Of a DNA stretch of 64,000 bases, positions 24,601-32,639 are shown in pieces (the first letter of the stretch is position 1; each line of letters begins with the position of its first letter). The notes beneath the pieces are model-generated. The model did no database searches. It was not told the origin of the DNA and saw only the letters and a program-made list of their open reading frames with translations. Origin of the DNA: Hippopus hippopus (taxonomy: Eukaryota; Mollusca; Bivalvia; Cardiida; Cardiidae); the NCBI GenBank assembly GCA_946811185.2, contig OX328102.1, positions 10,851,194 through 10,915,193 of the forward strand. The letters are read 5' to 3'. Both the position numbers and the translations under genes were made by a program.

Positions 24601-27600
24601 CCAAAGATGCCTGAGCCATTCTCTGGTAAAACAGGGTTTAACTCTTTACCACACAACAAAATTTTAGACTTGTCCAAATTGATAACATTTGCAGACGACA
24701 TATTCAACCAAGCTATAAAGATTACATAATATGTGTTTCTTTCTTTGAAATGGTAGAAAACATTGTAGTAAATGGAGAAAGTTTTCTTCTTTTCCCATAA
24801 CGTTTTCAAAAGCCCACTTCCTCAAGGTTGTTGAATACAGGATTGTGTGGTAAAGGGTTAAAGCATTATTCACCATAATGCATTACACTAAGCAAGTCAT
24901 CACAAAACCATGGATCCATAAGATAGTCTTTGCACATGCATTAAAATTGACCAAATGCAAAAAGTTTTGATCCAGGGCAGTCCATTAAGGCTGACCTGCA
25001 TCAACACTTTTTGCAGATGCACTAAGCTCCCTTTTCACAGACCATGCCTCATATGTATGAGCAAACATATCCTATAACAAGTCAAATCCACTCAAGCACA
25101 GACAGAGCAAGATGCATAATGAGCAGTTTGCTTACCATAGTCATCATCTGTCTGTCCATCTACCACTCCAAATGAAGGATAATCATCTTCAGAATCCATA
25201 GAGTTATTCTCATTTTCTTCTCCATCTTCATCTACTGAGGTTTCACTCATTTTAATATCATTTTGCAACTGTTTGTATCGAGCACTTCGAGAATTTGCCT
25301 TGATATTCTGCATCACTTGTAACTCTCTGTCCAACATATCACTTCTACGTCTAGGCTTCTTCACTTCTGGTTTGTCCTTTAATTTTACTGGACTAGAATG
25401 TCTTCTTTTTTTGGAAATTTCACTAACAGTTGTTTTCTCAAGTTGCACTGTATTACTTTGTGTTTGATTGGGTTTTGGCGAGTCCATTTTACCATTAGTT
25501 TTTTCTATGGTCTTACTCTTATTTGCTTGTTGTTTTTCTTTCTTATCTTTCTTTTTCTCTTTCTTTTTATCTTTCCCTTCAACAGATTTGTTTGTTTTCT
25601 TCCAATCCTTTTTCTGAGTTGTTTCAAGGTTGACAGATTTGTGTATAACTGATTTTGCTTTATTTTCTTTGCTAGCAGGTTTTTCTACCTTTGGTGATTG
25701 GCCCCCTTTACCATTTACACTGCTGCCAGAATTCTTTTCTTTCTGTTTTTTGATAGGAGGAGAAAATCTCATTTTCACAACTAATTTTTGTGTCATTGTT
25801 TTACTGGCTTTTGGAGGACTTTTCAAACCCTTCAGCTTTTTTGAATTTTCTTCCAATTTCTTTGAGAAAAAAAGCTTCATTTTTTCTTTATCTGTTGGAA
25901 TCTTTTCTTTAGCTGGGCTAGAAGCTAGTTTTAGTTTAAGCGAATCCTTTTTAGCAGGTTTTGGTGTTTTAGGTTGTTGTTTATTGCCCTTCCCACGGAC
26001 ACTGAAGTCAATACTCTCTGGGTCTACATCCAGGCCATTCTCAAGGGCATATCTCTCTAACTCAGTCCTGGATCGGAATCTTTTACCATCAGGACTACAA
26101 TAAAAAAAGAAAAAAAGTGAATGAATTTGCTACAGCCCTTTACCAAACAATCGCTTGGGAAAAAAAAGTCTTTTAAATATTGTGATAAAAAAAAAAGTTT
26201 TTAAAAAAAATGGTTTACCTTATTTTAAAAGACAAATTTTTTCATTTCAATCAAATCTACAAGTCTATATAGTTGTCTGTAAGTATTTTAAGAAATTTTT
26301 ATTGACTAGTAAAAAGTTAACATATTTCCAGGTCAAAATCAACTCATGGACCGTACAACAGCATTATAGGAAAGTAAAATTTTGAACTCTTTACCAAATG
26401 GTAGAATTTTGTACTCTTTCAAATTTAAAGCCTTTGCAGACAACAGTTTGAATGTAGCTCAAATGGTGTATCTTTGATAGGTTAAAAACATAATTCAAAA
26501 AGAAGAAAATGCTGGTTAAAAATATTTCTCCTTTTCCCACAATTTTTTTCAAAAGCCTTCTCCTTCACAATTGGTAAAACTTTGGAATGTGCGATGAAGG
26601 GTAAAGACTAAAGTTCTGCAATGTCATTAATCCATCACAAATACACTGAACTCATTATCATTACTTCATCACAATCAAGTATGTAACCAATTTTTCATGC
26701 ACAGACTTTCCCAAGTTCCATATTTTCATAAACCACCAACCTCATAGTCTCAAGTCCTTTGTGCTACTGACTGAAAACATTGTGGGGAAAAGAAAAAGAT
26801 ACTGGTAATCAGCATTTTCTCAATTCTGCAAAATGTTTTCAACACTTCCAAAACAAATCGCCTCATCTTGGACACATTTTATTTGTTGTCAGTTGAAACT
26901 TAATGCCTTTCATTAGGATAAATCTAGAATTGTGTTATCTGGTAGAGTAAAAAAAAATTCAATTCAGTTTCCTGAACTTTACCAAAACACAGAATTTTAG
27001 ACTTGTCCAAATTGAAAGGATTTTCAGAAGACAAAATAAACATGGCTCAAATCCTGAATTTTTTTTTGTGGCAAGGTAGAAAACATTGTGTGAACAAGAG
27101 CGGCAAATTGTCGCAAGATACGCCCGTCCCACTGCCAGTTGTCGAGGGGGGATAATAATCGTAAAGGGCAGGTAGACGAAAATAGTAGTGCAGCAGAAAT
27201 CATGTAAGTGATTGAAATAGGCATGAATGTCTCCTCTAATGTTAAGGAAACATGCATATAAATTTTCAGGTCATTCCAACATGAAAAGACAAAGTTATAT
27301 TGTAGAGAAGCATGAAAAGCTGGGAAAAAAAAAAAAAAAATGAATAAGGAATAATTCCAAAAGGGCAATGGGTAAGGTTGCCGTTCCAGTGCATTGCACT
27401 TTTCGTAACTGCAACAAACATGTTTACCAAGTCTCAAGTCAATTTGACTTGAGGTGACAAAGTTCCATTCCAGAGAAGCAAGAAATACTATAAAAATGAA
27501 GATCAAAGTGGAATTACTCAGAATCCGCGCTAGTTATTGTTCTTGCGCACTGTACTCCGTAATATTGCAACAAACATGCATACCAAGTTTGAAGTCTTTC

Positions 27601-30600
27601 TGACTTGAGATGACAAAGTAATATTCCAGACAAGCACTAAATGCTGTAAAAATGACGATCAAAGGGAAATAATTCAAAGACAGCAAGAGGTAGAGTTACA
27701 ATTCTTGTGCACTGCACTTCCAAATATTGCAACAAATAAGCATACCATATTTCAAGTCATTCCTACTTAAGATGACAAAATTATGCTCTGGACAAGCAAG
27801 AAATGCTATAAAAATAAAGATCAAAGGGGGAATAACTCAAAATTCGTGCTAGGAAGAGTTATGGTTCTTGTGCACTGCACTCCATAATTTTTCAACAATC
27901 ATACATACCAAATTTGAAGATGTTCAAGACTAAAAATGACAAAGTTATGCTCCGGGCAAGCAGAAAATGCTGTAAAAATGATGATCAAAGGGAAATAACT
28001 CAAAGACAGCACGAGGCAGAGTTATGGTTCTTTTGCACTGCACTCCGTATTATTGCAACAAACACAAACGCCAAGTTACAAGTCAGTCAGACTAGAAATG
28101 ACAAAGTTAAGCTCTGGACAAAGAACTGCGCTAGGTAGAGTTATTGTTCTTGCGCACTGTACTCCATTATATTGCAACAAACATGCATACCAAGTTTGAA
28201 GTCGTTCTAACTTGACATCACAAAGTTATATTCCGGACAAGCAGAAAATGCTGTAAAAATGACAAAGGGAAATGACTTAGACAGCATGAGATAGAGTTAT
28301 GGTTCTTTCGCACCGCACTCCGTATTATTGCACCAAACACAAATGCCAAGTTTCAAGTCAATCGGACTGGAGATGACAAAGTTATGCTCCAGACAAGCAG
28401 AAAATGCTGTAAAAATGACGATTGAAGGGAAATAACTCAAAGACAGCACGAGGTAGAGTTATGGTTTTTTTGCACTGCACTCTGTATTATTGCAACAAAC
28501 ACAAATGCCAAGTTTCAAGTCAATCGCACTGGAGATGACAAAGCTATGCTCCGGACAAAGAACTAGACGCCGCCCGCCCGCCCGTACGTCATGGGTGATC
28601 CCATAATACATCCCGTCTTCGACGGGCGTATAAAAAGACAACAAAGGGCAATAACTCAAAAATTAAGCATGCAAGAGTTGTAATTTATATGCACTGCACT
28701 CCCCCCTTGATGGAATGTATCCACGAATGAAATTTCATAACCGTAGCTAGTATAGTTTTCAAGATATGCACTGGACAAAATTCAAGTATGAAAATAAACA
28801 AAGGGCAATAACTCAAACATTAAGCAAGCAAGAGTTATGGTTCATGTGCACTGCACTCCCCCTTGATGAGGTCTATCCACCCATGATGTTTCATAACCGT
28901 AGCTAGTATAGTTTTGGAGATATGCTCCGGACAAAATTCAAGTATGAAAAACAACAAAGGGCAATAACTCAAAAATTAAGCAAGCAAGAGTTATTATTCA
29001 TGTGCACTGCAATCTCCCTTGATGACATCTATCAACCCATGAAATTTGATAACCGTAGCTAGTATAGTTTTGGAGATATGCTCTGGACAAAATGCAAGTA
29101 TGAAAAACAACAAAGGGCAATAACTCAAAAATTAAGCAAGCAAGAGTTATGATTCATTTGCACTGCACTCCCCCTTAATGAGATCTATCCACCCATGAAG
29201 TTTCATAACCATAGCTAGCATAGTTTTGGAGATATGCTTTGGACAAAATTCAAGTATGAATATAAACAAAGGGAAATAACTCAAAAATTAAGTAAGCAAG
29301 AGTTATGATTCCTGTGCACTGCACTCCCCCTTGATAAGATCTATCCACCCATGAAGTTTCATAACCTTAGCTAGTATAGTCTTGGAGATATGCTCCAGAC
29401 AAAATTCAAGTATGAAAAACAACAAAGGGCAATAACTCAAAAATTAAGGAAGCAAGAGTTATGATTCCTGTGCACTGCACTCCCCCTTGATGAGATCTAT
29501 CCACCCATGAAGTTTCATAACCGTAGCTAGTATAGTTTTGGAGATATGCTCCGGACAAAATTCAAGTATGAAAAACAACAAAGGGCAATAACTCAAAAAA
29601 TAAGCAACTGAGAGTTATGATTCCTGTGCACTGCACTCCGCCTTGATGAGATCTATCCACCCATGAAATTTCATAACCGTAGCTAGCATAGTTTTGGAGA
29701 TATGCTCCGGACAAAGAATGGGGACGCCGCCCGCCCGCCACGGGTGATCCCATAATATGTCCCGTCTTCGACGGGCGTATAAAAAGGAGAAAATGCTGGT
29801 TACCAGTATTTTCTCCTTTTCCCGTGTTTTCAAAAGTCTTCTTTCCATCAGGTTACTTAACACTCGGGACAGTATTGTAACGGGTCAACCACCCGTTGTA
29901 CATGGATATTCTCAGTCATCTGCTGCAAGTTCCTTTAGGGGAGTAACGGATAAAACCCATAATGAATCTATAATATGAATCTATAAATAGTTGTTTAACT
30001 CTTTACCAAATGACAAAATTTTAGCCTTGTTCAAATTGAAAGCATTTGCAGATGACAATTTCAGTGTGGCTCAAACGGTGCAATTTTTCTTTGATAGTGT
30101 AGAAAACATTTGGAAAAGGAGAAAATGCTGGTTACCAGCATTTTCTCCTTTTCCCACAATGTTTTCAAAAGGCTTCTTTCCCAGGGTTAAAAGTCAGCAT
30201 CATGCAGTCTTACGAACATGAAAGTTCGAAACAAATGTATAGCTGAAATACAAACTGCACCTGGCGGGATTCGAACCCATGCAGAACAGATCCTCATTTA
30301 TTGATGTTTAAACATATTTATTTTATATCGATTGAGAAACAAGTTCTTACAACTTATGCTAATCTCTCTCGATTCTTCTTCCTGGGAACTACACCAGTAC
30401 TCGCGCCGAATGTGTGGGCCGATGAAAAATCCCAGAGTTGACACCCGCTTCTGGGTATCGAACTCAGGACCATGTGGTTACGAGGCTGACGCTCTACCTG
30501 ACAACCACAGACACCACAAGTTGAAGTTTAAAAGACCAACACCATAACCACTGAGCTAAAGAGAATTCTCCCTAATACAGTTGTCAGGTATTGATTTCAT

Positions 30601-32507
30601 ACGGGAAGAAGCTATGCAGTAAGGAAGGAGTGATCTCCCCTAACAGCGGTAAAGGGTTAACAACTAGAAAACATAGTTTGAATACTTTGTGATGTAGACA
30701 TCAAATTTGCCGGCTGACTTCCCTGTGTTTCTCTGAACAACTTTTCTGCTCCATCCTGGTGGAAGGTTGGGGTCCACAAACATTGGAGTTACATCATATG
30801 TATGGTCACCACTGTGAATATGACACAAAGCTCTAAATAAGTTGAGGTCATGCAATTAAACAACTATCATTTTATGCTAAACTGCGAATTGTCAGTGTGA
30901 TGAACCCACATTACTATATCGGGGTTCAAAATATGTTCAGGCAGGGTTCGACATTAAGGCACGTCCGAACGACATTGTCTAGCAAACAATCGGTTCTGGC
31001 TAGTAGAGGCTGCGTCCAGCTAGCCCAAATGGTCTAGTGCAAAAATCGAGACAATTAGTTTAAATATTAATTTCATACTTCACAAAAGTGACGAAAATCG
31101 ACCTTACATGCCGTTCGCCAAAAGAGATCTCTTACCCAACTTTTGATTTTGTTCAACCAACGATAATTTATTGACAACTTCTAAATTGTTAACAGGAACA
31201 CGGTCGCACATGCGCGGTAGGTCATATCTTTAATGGAAAAACCAGAGTCCACGGGATTTCCCTATTATGTCGTTGAGGATAAAAGTCATAACTTTAATCG
31301 TGATTGTTATCATTTTGTAAGAGTATTTAATCTTTTAGCAAGAATTTCTTTCATTTAGCTCTTTTTTTTTTTTAAATACTGAGTTTCATTTTGACGACAA
31401 CCGAAAATGAGTCGTCCAGACGTTTACATAGACAACGGAGCAGACGACCGGGGAATAACATCTGATCGGGGAAGAGCTGAGTCATAAAATGAAGTTTAAA
31501 AAATGAATCAATACACAGGTAGCCTTAGTAGATCTAGAAGAATAGAATTAGATCTAATGTAGATCACAGAAAAAAGATCATTTTTGACCTTGACTCGAGT
31601 GGAAAGCTGAATTCGCGCCGTTGGTTTGTTTTGTTCAGAGGAAAATGTCACGTTTTCTTTGTGGACACTTTTAAAAACAAAAGATTTGCTGTAGGATCTA
31701 ATAACATTATACCACAATATTTTTACCCTTTAAAACACAAATACTGTTATTTGAACCTCAGACTAATATGTTGTCTGTGATTGCTTTCAAAATGTGTAAG
31801 TCTAATTTGTCCTCTGGTAAAGAGATCGTAACTAAATAATTAATGGGGAAACTCTCATTGATCATTACTTACCATGACATTGCTATTTTTTTGTCACAAT
31901 TTTGGAATAATAACAAGAAAAATAACATACATATTGATCCATTTTATATTTTTCTACATTTGCAGTCAATTTTTGTCACAATTTTGGTATATTAACAAGA
32001 GAAATAACATACATTTTGATCCATTTCATATTTTTCTACATTTTACAAAAGTGGTCTAGCAGAAATCTGAAGTGGTCTAGTAAAATATGCATATTACTGG
32101 TCCACTGGTCTAGTTGAAAAAAATGTTAATGTCGAACCCTGTCAGGTCACATTTTTTCCTATTATTTATATACATGTACCAGTAATAGTGCAGAATACTT
32201 AAGGATTTTCATGAATATTGTTATGATGACCAAAGTTTCATATACTAGAAATCTTACCCAACTTATGGTTTTCTGTACAGTACATGTATTTTGTGCACAT
32301 CCTGGGAATGTACAAATCTGAATATAGAATGAGGATAATACATGTTTAAAAATAAGCGCTTGGCCTTTATAACCAAACATGAAGTGCTTGAAACCCACAG
32401 GCTTTGCTCATGTACATTATGTTAACCTAATTATGCCTTCCTGAATATACAAACCGTGCATGAATGTGGGTAGACACTGGCGAAGATTCACTTGTGGCTG
32501 GCTCCAT
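9563..32507 (-). CDS. MBD4: MBD4: methyl-CpG-binding thymine DNA glycosylase, 12 coding exons
   Basis: MBD4 enzymes remove T or U mispaired with G at deaminated methyl-CpG sites in the nucleus. Exons (minus strand): 32507-32455, 30811-30686, 26094-25136, 24502-24458, 22095-21926, 20377-20215, 19686-19642, 17872-17162, 14242-14027, 13026-12877, 12268-12165, 9640-9563. All have GT-AG borders and compatible phases. They sum to 2,820 nt (939 residues plus stop). Residues ~33-95 form the MBD (PNLPPGW...KSAGKFDVY...[10 protein letters not shown]); Arg45, Asp55 and Arg67 match MeCP2 Arg111, Asp121 and Arg133. Residues ~797-939 are the HhH glycosylase: [25 protein letters not shown], hairpin YGIGKYG (894-900), and catalytic-type Asp919 in RPQDHML, equivalent to human Asp560. 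The ~700-residue linker is Lys- and Ser-rich and makes the protein much longer than vertebrate MBD4 (about 580). Splice sites are read from sequence; no transcript was available. Confidence 0.93.
10020..10048 (+). repeat. short tandem duplication
   Basis: AATGGACCAGCTGTA appears twice in direct succession in the last MBD4 intron. No function is inferred. Confidence 0.5.
10305..12041 (+). mobile_element. pearl/HINE-like non-autonomous Helentron element
   Basis: The 5' end AACAAGAGTGGCAAATTGTC is followed by ATACGCCCGTC. A ~300-bp unique head and about eight degenerate ~157-bp repeats follow (each with CAAAGGGAAATAACTC and TGCACTGCACTCCGTA). The 3' end has a hairpin, CCGTCTTTGACAGG, then CGTATAAAAA. 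The 5' ATACGCCCGTC and 3' GGCGTAT form subterminal inverted repeats. It has no protein-coding capacity. The assignment follows the known pearl architecture (about 160-bp core repeats in bivalves) and the Helentron layout. It is related to the element at 27093 and lies in the last MBD4 intron. Confidence 0.8.
12165..12268 (-). CDS. MBD4: MBD4 exon 11
   Basis: 34 complete codons after a split Asp. Encodes [20 protein letters not shown] and [14 protein letters not shown], containing the helix-hairpin-helix loop. Acceptor AAATTTCAG, donor CAG|GTATTG. Confidence 0.95.
12403..12624 (-). repeat. MITE-A copy
   Basis: TTAACTCTTTACCACACAAT at left, palindrome with a short deletion at about 12468-12520, degraded right end. 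Confidence 0.7.
12877..13026 (-). CDS. MBD4: MBD4 exon 10
   Basis: 150 bp encoding [20 protein letters not shown] and [16 protein letters not shown], close to vertebrate MBD4 at these positions. Phase-1 borders on both sides. Confidence 0.95.
13120..13345 (-). repeat. SINE, divergent
   Basis: GATTGATTACTTGAACGGTG tail side at left. The right end reads as a tRNA-like head on the minus strand (GCTCAGTGGTGAAGTG). It belongs to the same body family as 49755-49981. Confidence 0.55.
13474..13701 (+). repeat. MITE-A copy, well preserved
   Basis: CAACTCTTTACC start, GTAAAGAATTAA end, near-perfect palindrome at 13585-13650. Confidence 0.8.
14027..14242 (-). CDS. MBD4: MBD4 exon 9 (start of glycosylase domain)
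   Basis: 216 bp; acceptor CTTGTTTTTAG, donor ACAG|GTTTGT. The first ~38 codons are linker, then [20 protein letters not shown] and [12 protein letters not shown] open the catalytic domain. Confidence 0.95.
14341..14563 (-). repeat. MITE-A copy
   Basis: TTAA at both ends (TTAACCCACACAATC; GGTAAAGAGTTAA). Palindrome at 14395-14458. Confidence 0.8.
14641..14866 (+). repeat. MITE-A copy, eroded
   Basis: AGTTTACCAAACAACAAAAT start and ATGATGTGGTATATGC end. Palindrome with several mismatches around 14745-14810. A further fragment follows near 15060-15112. Confidence 0.6.
15190..16700. other. MBD4 intron 8, mostly unassigned
   Basis: No exon or clear repeat is recognised. It holds an A-run at 15797-15813, a second A-run near 16429, and a C-rich patch at 15714-15775 (CCCGATT repeated). 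Confidence 0.4.
16702..16910 (+). repeat. MITE-A copy lacking half the palindrome
   Basis: TTAA ends are intact (GGTAAAAGATTAA). The centre retains only ATTGTGGTTTACCAGCATTT, so one hairpin arm has been lost. Confidence 0.7.
17162..17872 (-). CDS. MBD4: MBD4 exon 8 (linker)
   Basis: 711 bp, acceptor GTATGTTTAG, donor GAAG|GTTTGA. Encodes an acidic start, then a basic Ser-Pro-rich part with clusters such as SPSRKR and SPKRRRL that resemble nuclear localisation signals. If the donor were ignored, the frame would stop three codons later (17151). Confidence 0.88.
17914..18366 (+). repeat. MITE-A copy split by another MITE-A
   Basis: The left part (17914-18011) has CCCTTTACCACACAACAGAA and the first ~100 bp. 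The right part (18241-18366) has the palindrome and the GGGATTGTGGTAAATG end. The copy at 18012-18240 lies between them. Confidence 0.8.
18012..18240 (-). repeat. MITE-A copy nested in MITE-A
   Basis: TTAACCCCTTACCACACAG to TTTGGTAAAGAGTTAA, in the opposite orientation to its host copy. TTAA at both borders. The central palindrome is intact (18078-18130). Confidence 0.88.
18462..18688 (+). repeat. MITE-A copy
   Basis: TTAACTCTTTAC start, ACGGGGTTAA end, palindrome at 18568-18632. Confidence 0.8.
18700..19640. other. MBD4 intron 7, no recognised feature
   Basis: AT-rich DNA without an exon signal or recognised repeat, apart from a T-run near 19576. Confidence 0.4.
19642..19686 (-). CDS. MBD4: MBD4 exon 7
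   Basis: 45-bp acidic micro-exon encoding [14 protein letters not shown], phase 1 at both ends. Skipping it would keep the frame, so it could be alternatively used. Confidence 0.85.
19695..19745. repeat. (GATAAATGAAAA)n-like microsatellite
   Basis: Repeated GATAAATGAA/GATAAATAGA units immediately upstream (minus strand) of the exon 7 acceptor. Confidence 0.7.
19920..20060 (+). repeat. MITE-A fragment
   Basis: Contains TTTGCAGACAAAATAATAGA and a degraded palindrome (GGAGGAAATGTTAG...CATCATTTTCTAC). Ends are lost. Confidence 0.5.
20215..20377 (-). CDS. MBD4: MBD4 exon 6
   Basis: 163 bp, acceptor TATATTCAG, donor ATAG|GTATAT. Encodes [20 protein letters not shown] and following residues. With exon 5 it looks like a folded segment in the linker, of unknown family. 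Confidence 0.88.
20707..21008 (-). repeat. SINE, eroded
   Basis: Same body as 5797-6118 (TTTTCAACATTATTTCAGTT, CCACTGGCTGCTTTCCCACA-like stretches). The tRNA-like head at the right is degenerate. Confidence 0.7.
21391..21606 (-). repeat. MITE-A copy
   Basis: TTATCCTTTACCATACAATC at left, palindrome at 21447-21512, eroded right end. Confidence 0.7.
21700..21880 (+). repeat. MITE-A fragment
   Basis: Palindrome region around 21775-21845 with flanking TCCAAATACAAATGCAGCAT. Terminal repeats are not recognisable. It overlaps no exon. Confidence 0.55.
21926..22095 (-). CDS. MBD4: MBD4 exon 5
   Basis: 170 bp, acceptor CCACCCACAG, donor AGTT|GTGAGT. Encodes [20 protein letters not shown], then a short hydrophobic beta-like stretch ending PVVMIV. 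Confidence 0.88.
22183..22320 (+). repeat. tRNA-headed SINE
   Basis: TGGCCCAGTAGCTAAGGCAT resembles a tRNA 5' part with box A, and GCTTCGAGTCCCA resembles box B. The body is short. Confidence 0.5.
22445..22748 (-). repeat. SINE (same family as 5797)
   Basis: GTATGGTGTTTAACGCCATT at left. tRNA-like head on the minus strand at right (GAGTAGCTCATTCGGTAG). Confidence 0.8.
22876..24330 (+). mobile_element. pearl-like HINE with ACCG-type microsatellite
   Basis: The 5' end ACAAGATGTCTGTCTG carries a palindrome (ACTGTTTTACAGACAG on the minus strand), then ATGCCCCCCT. The unique head runs to about 23270. Five to six ~158-bp repeats follow (shared core GGTCAATTCTGTGTCTAGTT). Then come (GACC)n at 24242-24282 and the 3' end CTCCACTTCGTTGAAGGGG plus AGGGGGGCATAATG. 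The AGGGGGGCAT end is the inverse of the 5' ATGCCCCCCT. It has no ORF of its own. Core-repeat array plus tetranucleotide tract matches the described bivalve pearl elements. Confidence 0.88.
24310..24415 (+). repeat. MITE-A-like fragment
   Basis: AGAAAATATTGTGGGAAAAG is followed by a diverged palindrome (GAGCAACTGCTTGGATCAAA / GCTCTTTTTCCC). It abuts the end of the HINE. Confidence 0.45.
24458..24502 (-). CDS. MBD4: MBD4 exon 4
   Basis: 45-bp exon encoding [14 protein letters not shown] between CATTTCAG and a strong GTAAGT donor. Acidic/Ser-rich. Skipping would keep the downstream frame. Confidence 0.82.
24638..24861 (+). repeat. MITE-A copy
   Basis: TTAACTCTTTACCACACAAC start and GTGGTAAAGGGTTAA end. 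The central palindrome is shortened (AAATGGAGAAAGTTTTCTTC). Confidence 0.8.
24880..25055 (-). repeat. MITE-D copy, eroded
   Basis: Minus orientation: AAGTCATCACAAAACCATGG, ATGGATCCATAAG, then TTCACAGACCATGCCTCA at the right. Confidence 0.6.
25136..26094 (-). CDS. MBD4: MBD4 exon 3 (second half of MBD plus basic linker)
   Basis: 959 bp, acceptor TTATTGTAG, donor TATG|GTAAGC. It opens with [20 protein letters not shown] and completes the MBD fold. A Lys-rich linker follows ([21 protein letters not shown]) and an acidic end. Confidence 0.93.
26130..26320 (-). repeat. MITE-A copy, heavily degraded
   Basis: CCCTTTACCAAACAATCGC start; the rest is A-rich and only loosely alignable. Confidence 0.45.
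26382..26604 (+). repeat. MITE-A copy
   Basis: AACTCTTTACCAAATGGTAG start; palindrome degraded at 26505-26545; GATGAAGGGTAAAG end. Confidence 0.65.
26770..26950 (-). repeat. MITE-A fragment
   Basis: GAAAACATTGTGGGGAAAAG and a diverged palindrome, then GTTATCTGGTAGAGTAA at right. Confidence 0.55.
27093..28637 (+). mobile_element. HINE (same family as 10305)
   Basis: It begins AACAAGAGCGGCAAATTGTC with ATACGCCCGTC, as the element at 10305 does. It shares its unique head and its ~157-bp core repeats, and ends in hairpin CCGTCTTCGACGGG plus CGTATAAAAA. It lies in MBD4 intron 2. Confidence 0.85.
28638..29785 (+). mobile_element. second HINE array fused to the first
   Basis: Seven ~155-bp repeats (each with AACAAAGGGCAATAACTC and TCATAACCGTAGCTAGTATA) follow directly on the 3' end of the previous element. 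They finish with the same terminal block (GGGTGATCCCATAATA, CCGTCTTCGACGGG, CGTATAAAAA). It has no 5' terminus of its own. Confidence 0.8.
29995..30190 (+). repeat. MITE-A copy, right end shortened
   Basis: TTAACTCTTTACCAAATGAC start and near-perfect palindrome at 30108-30165. The right end is cut to CCCAGGGTTAA. Confidence 0.75.
30250..30545 (-). repeat. SINE with tRNA-like heads
   Basis: GGGATTCGAACCCATGCAG at left and GGGTATCGAACTCAGGACC...GAGGCTGACGCTCTACC at right read as tRNA B/A boxes on the minus strand. This may be two adjacent SINE copies. Confidence 0.5.
30686..30811 (-). CDS. MBD4: MBD4 exon 2 (first half of MBD)
   Basis: 126 bp, acceptor ATATTCACAG, donor ACAAA|GTATTC. Encodes [20 protein letters not shown] and AGKFDVYIT. 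The next exon completes a split Asn codon. Confidence 0.93.
30942..32141. mobile_element. 1,200-bp TIR transposon, non-autonomous
   Basis: Perfect 16-bp terminal inverted repeats (CAGGGTTCGACATTAA) and TCAGG directly repeated outside both ends (30937-30941, 32142-32146). TGGTCTAG/TGGCTAG-type motifs cluster just inside both ends. It contains no transposase frame. The CAGGG terminus recalls hAT, but the visible duplication is 5 bp, not 8. It lies in MBD4 intron 1 and carries a MITE-A fragment near 31700-31830. Confidence 0.85.
31887..32045 (+). repeat. tandem duplication of ~80 bp
   Basis: Two copies of a unit starting TTTTTGTCACAATTTTGG and ending TTTTTCTACATTT, inside the 1,200-bp TIR element. 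Confidence 0.8.
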
Positions 32508-32523
32508 GCTTCCAATCGTCAAA
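32455..32523 (-). CDS. MBD4: MBD4 exon 1 with start codon
   Basis: The ATG is at 32507-32505. An acceptor-like TGAAATTTCAG-type border (TTTCAG before 32523) implies an upstream non-coding exon. Encodes [17 protein letters not shown] and a split Arg; donor CACG|GTTTGT. The start is the only ATG in this exon and lies in frame with the MBD. Confidence 0.75.
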
Positions 32524-32544
32524 CTGAAATCATAATGAAAGTAA

Positions 32545-32638
32545 CCCCTTAACTGTACAATTCTGTTTTTTGAAGAACCATGAAGAAGAGAGCTTTTTAA
32601 ACCATTTTCTCCTTTTCTGGTAATGATTTCACCCCTTT
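32545..32638 (-). repeat. MITE-A fragment
   Basis: CCCCTTAACTGTACAATTCT and ACCATTTTCTCCTTTTCTGG match MITE-A. The copy is cut off at the start of the large inverted-repeat arm. Confidence 0.5.
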
Positions 32639-32639
32639 T

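Larger units (their letters stand above)
26974..29888 (+). repeat. MITE-A copy split by a composite HINE
   Basis: Left part 26974-27092 ends GTAGAAAACATTGTG(TG). Right part 29786-29888 begins GGAGAAAATGCTGGTTACCA. Together they rebuild a MITE-A copy interrupted inside its central palindrome. Confidence 0.8.

Noticed and set aside
25398..26103. Plus-strand Phe/Leu-rich frames resembling membrane proteins
   Set aside because: They are the complement of the Lys-rich MBD4 exon 3.
27093..29785. CRISPR array (regular ~155-bp repeats)
   Set aside because: Repeats are long, contiguous and diverged with no unique spacers, in a eukaryotic gene intron; the ends mark a HINE.
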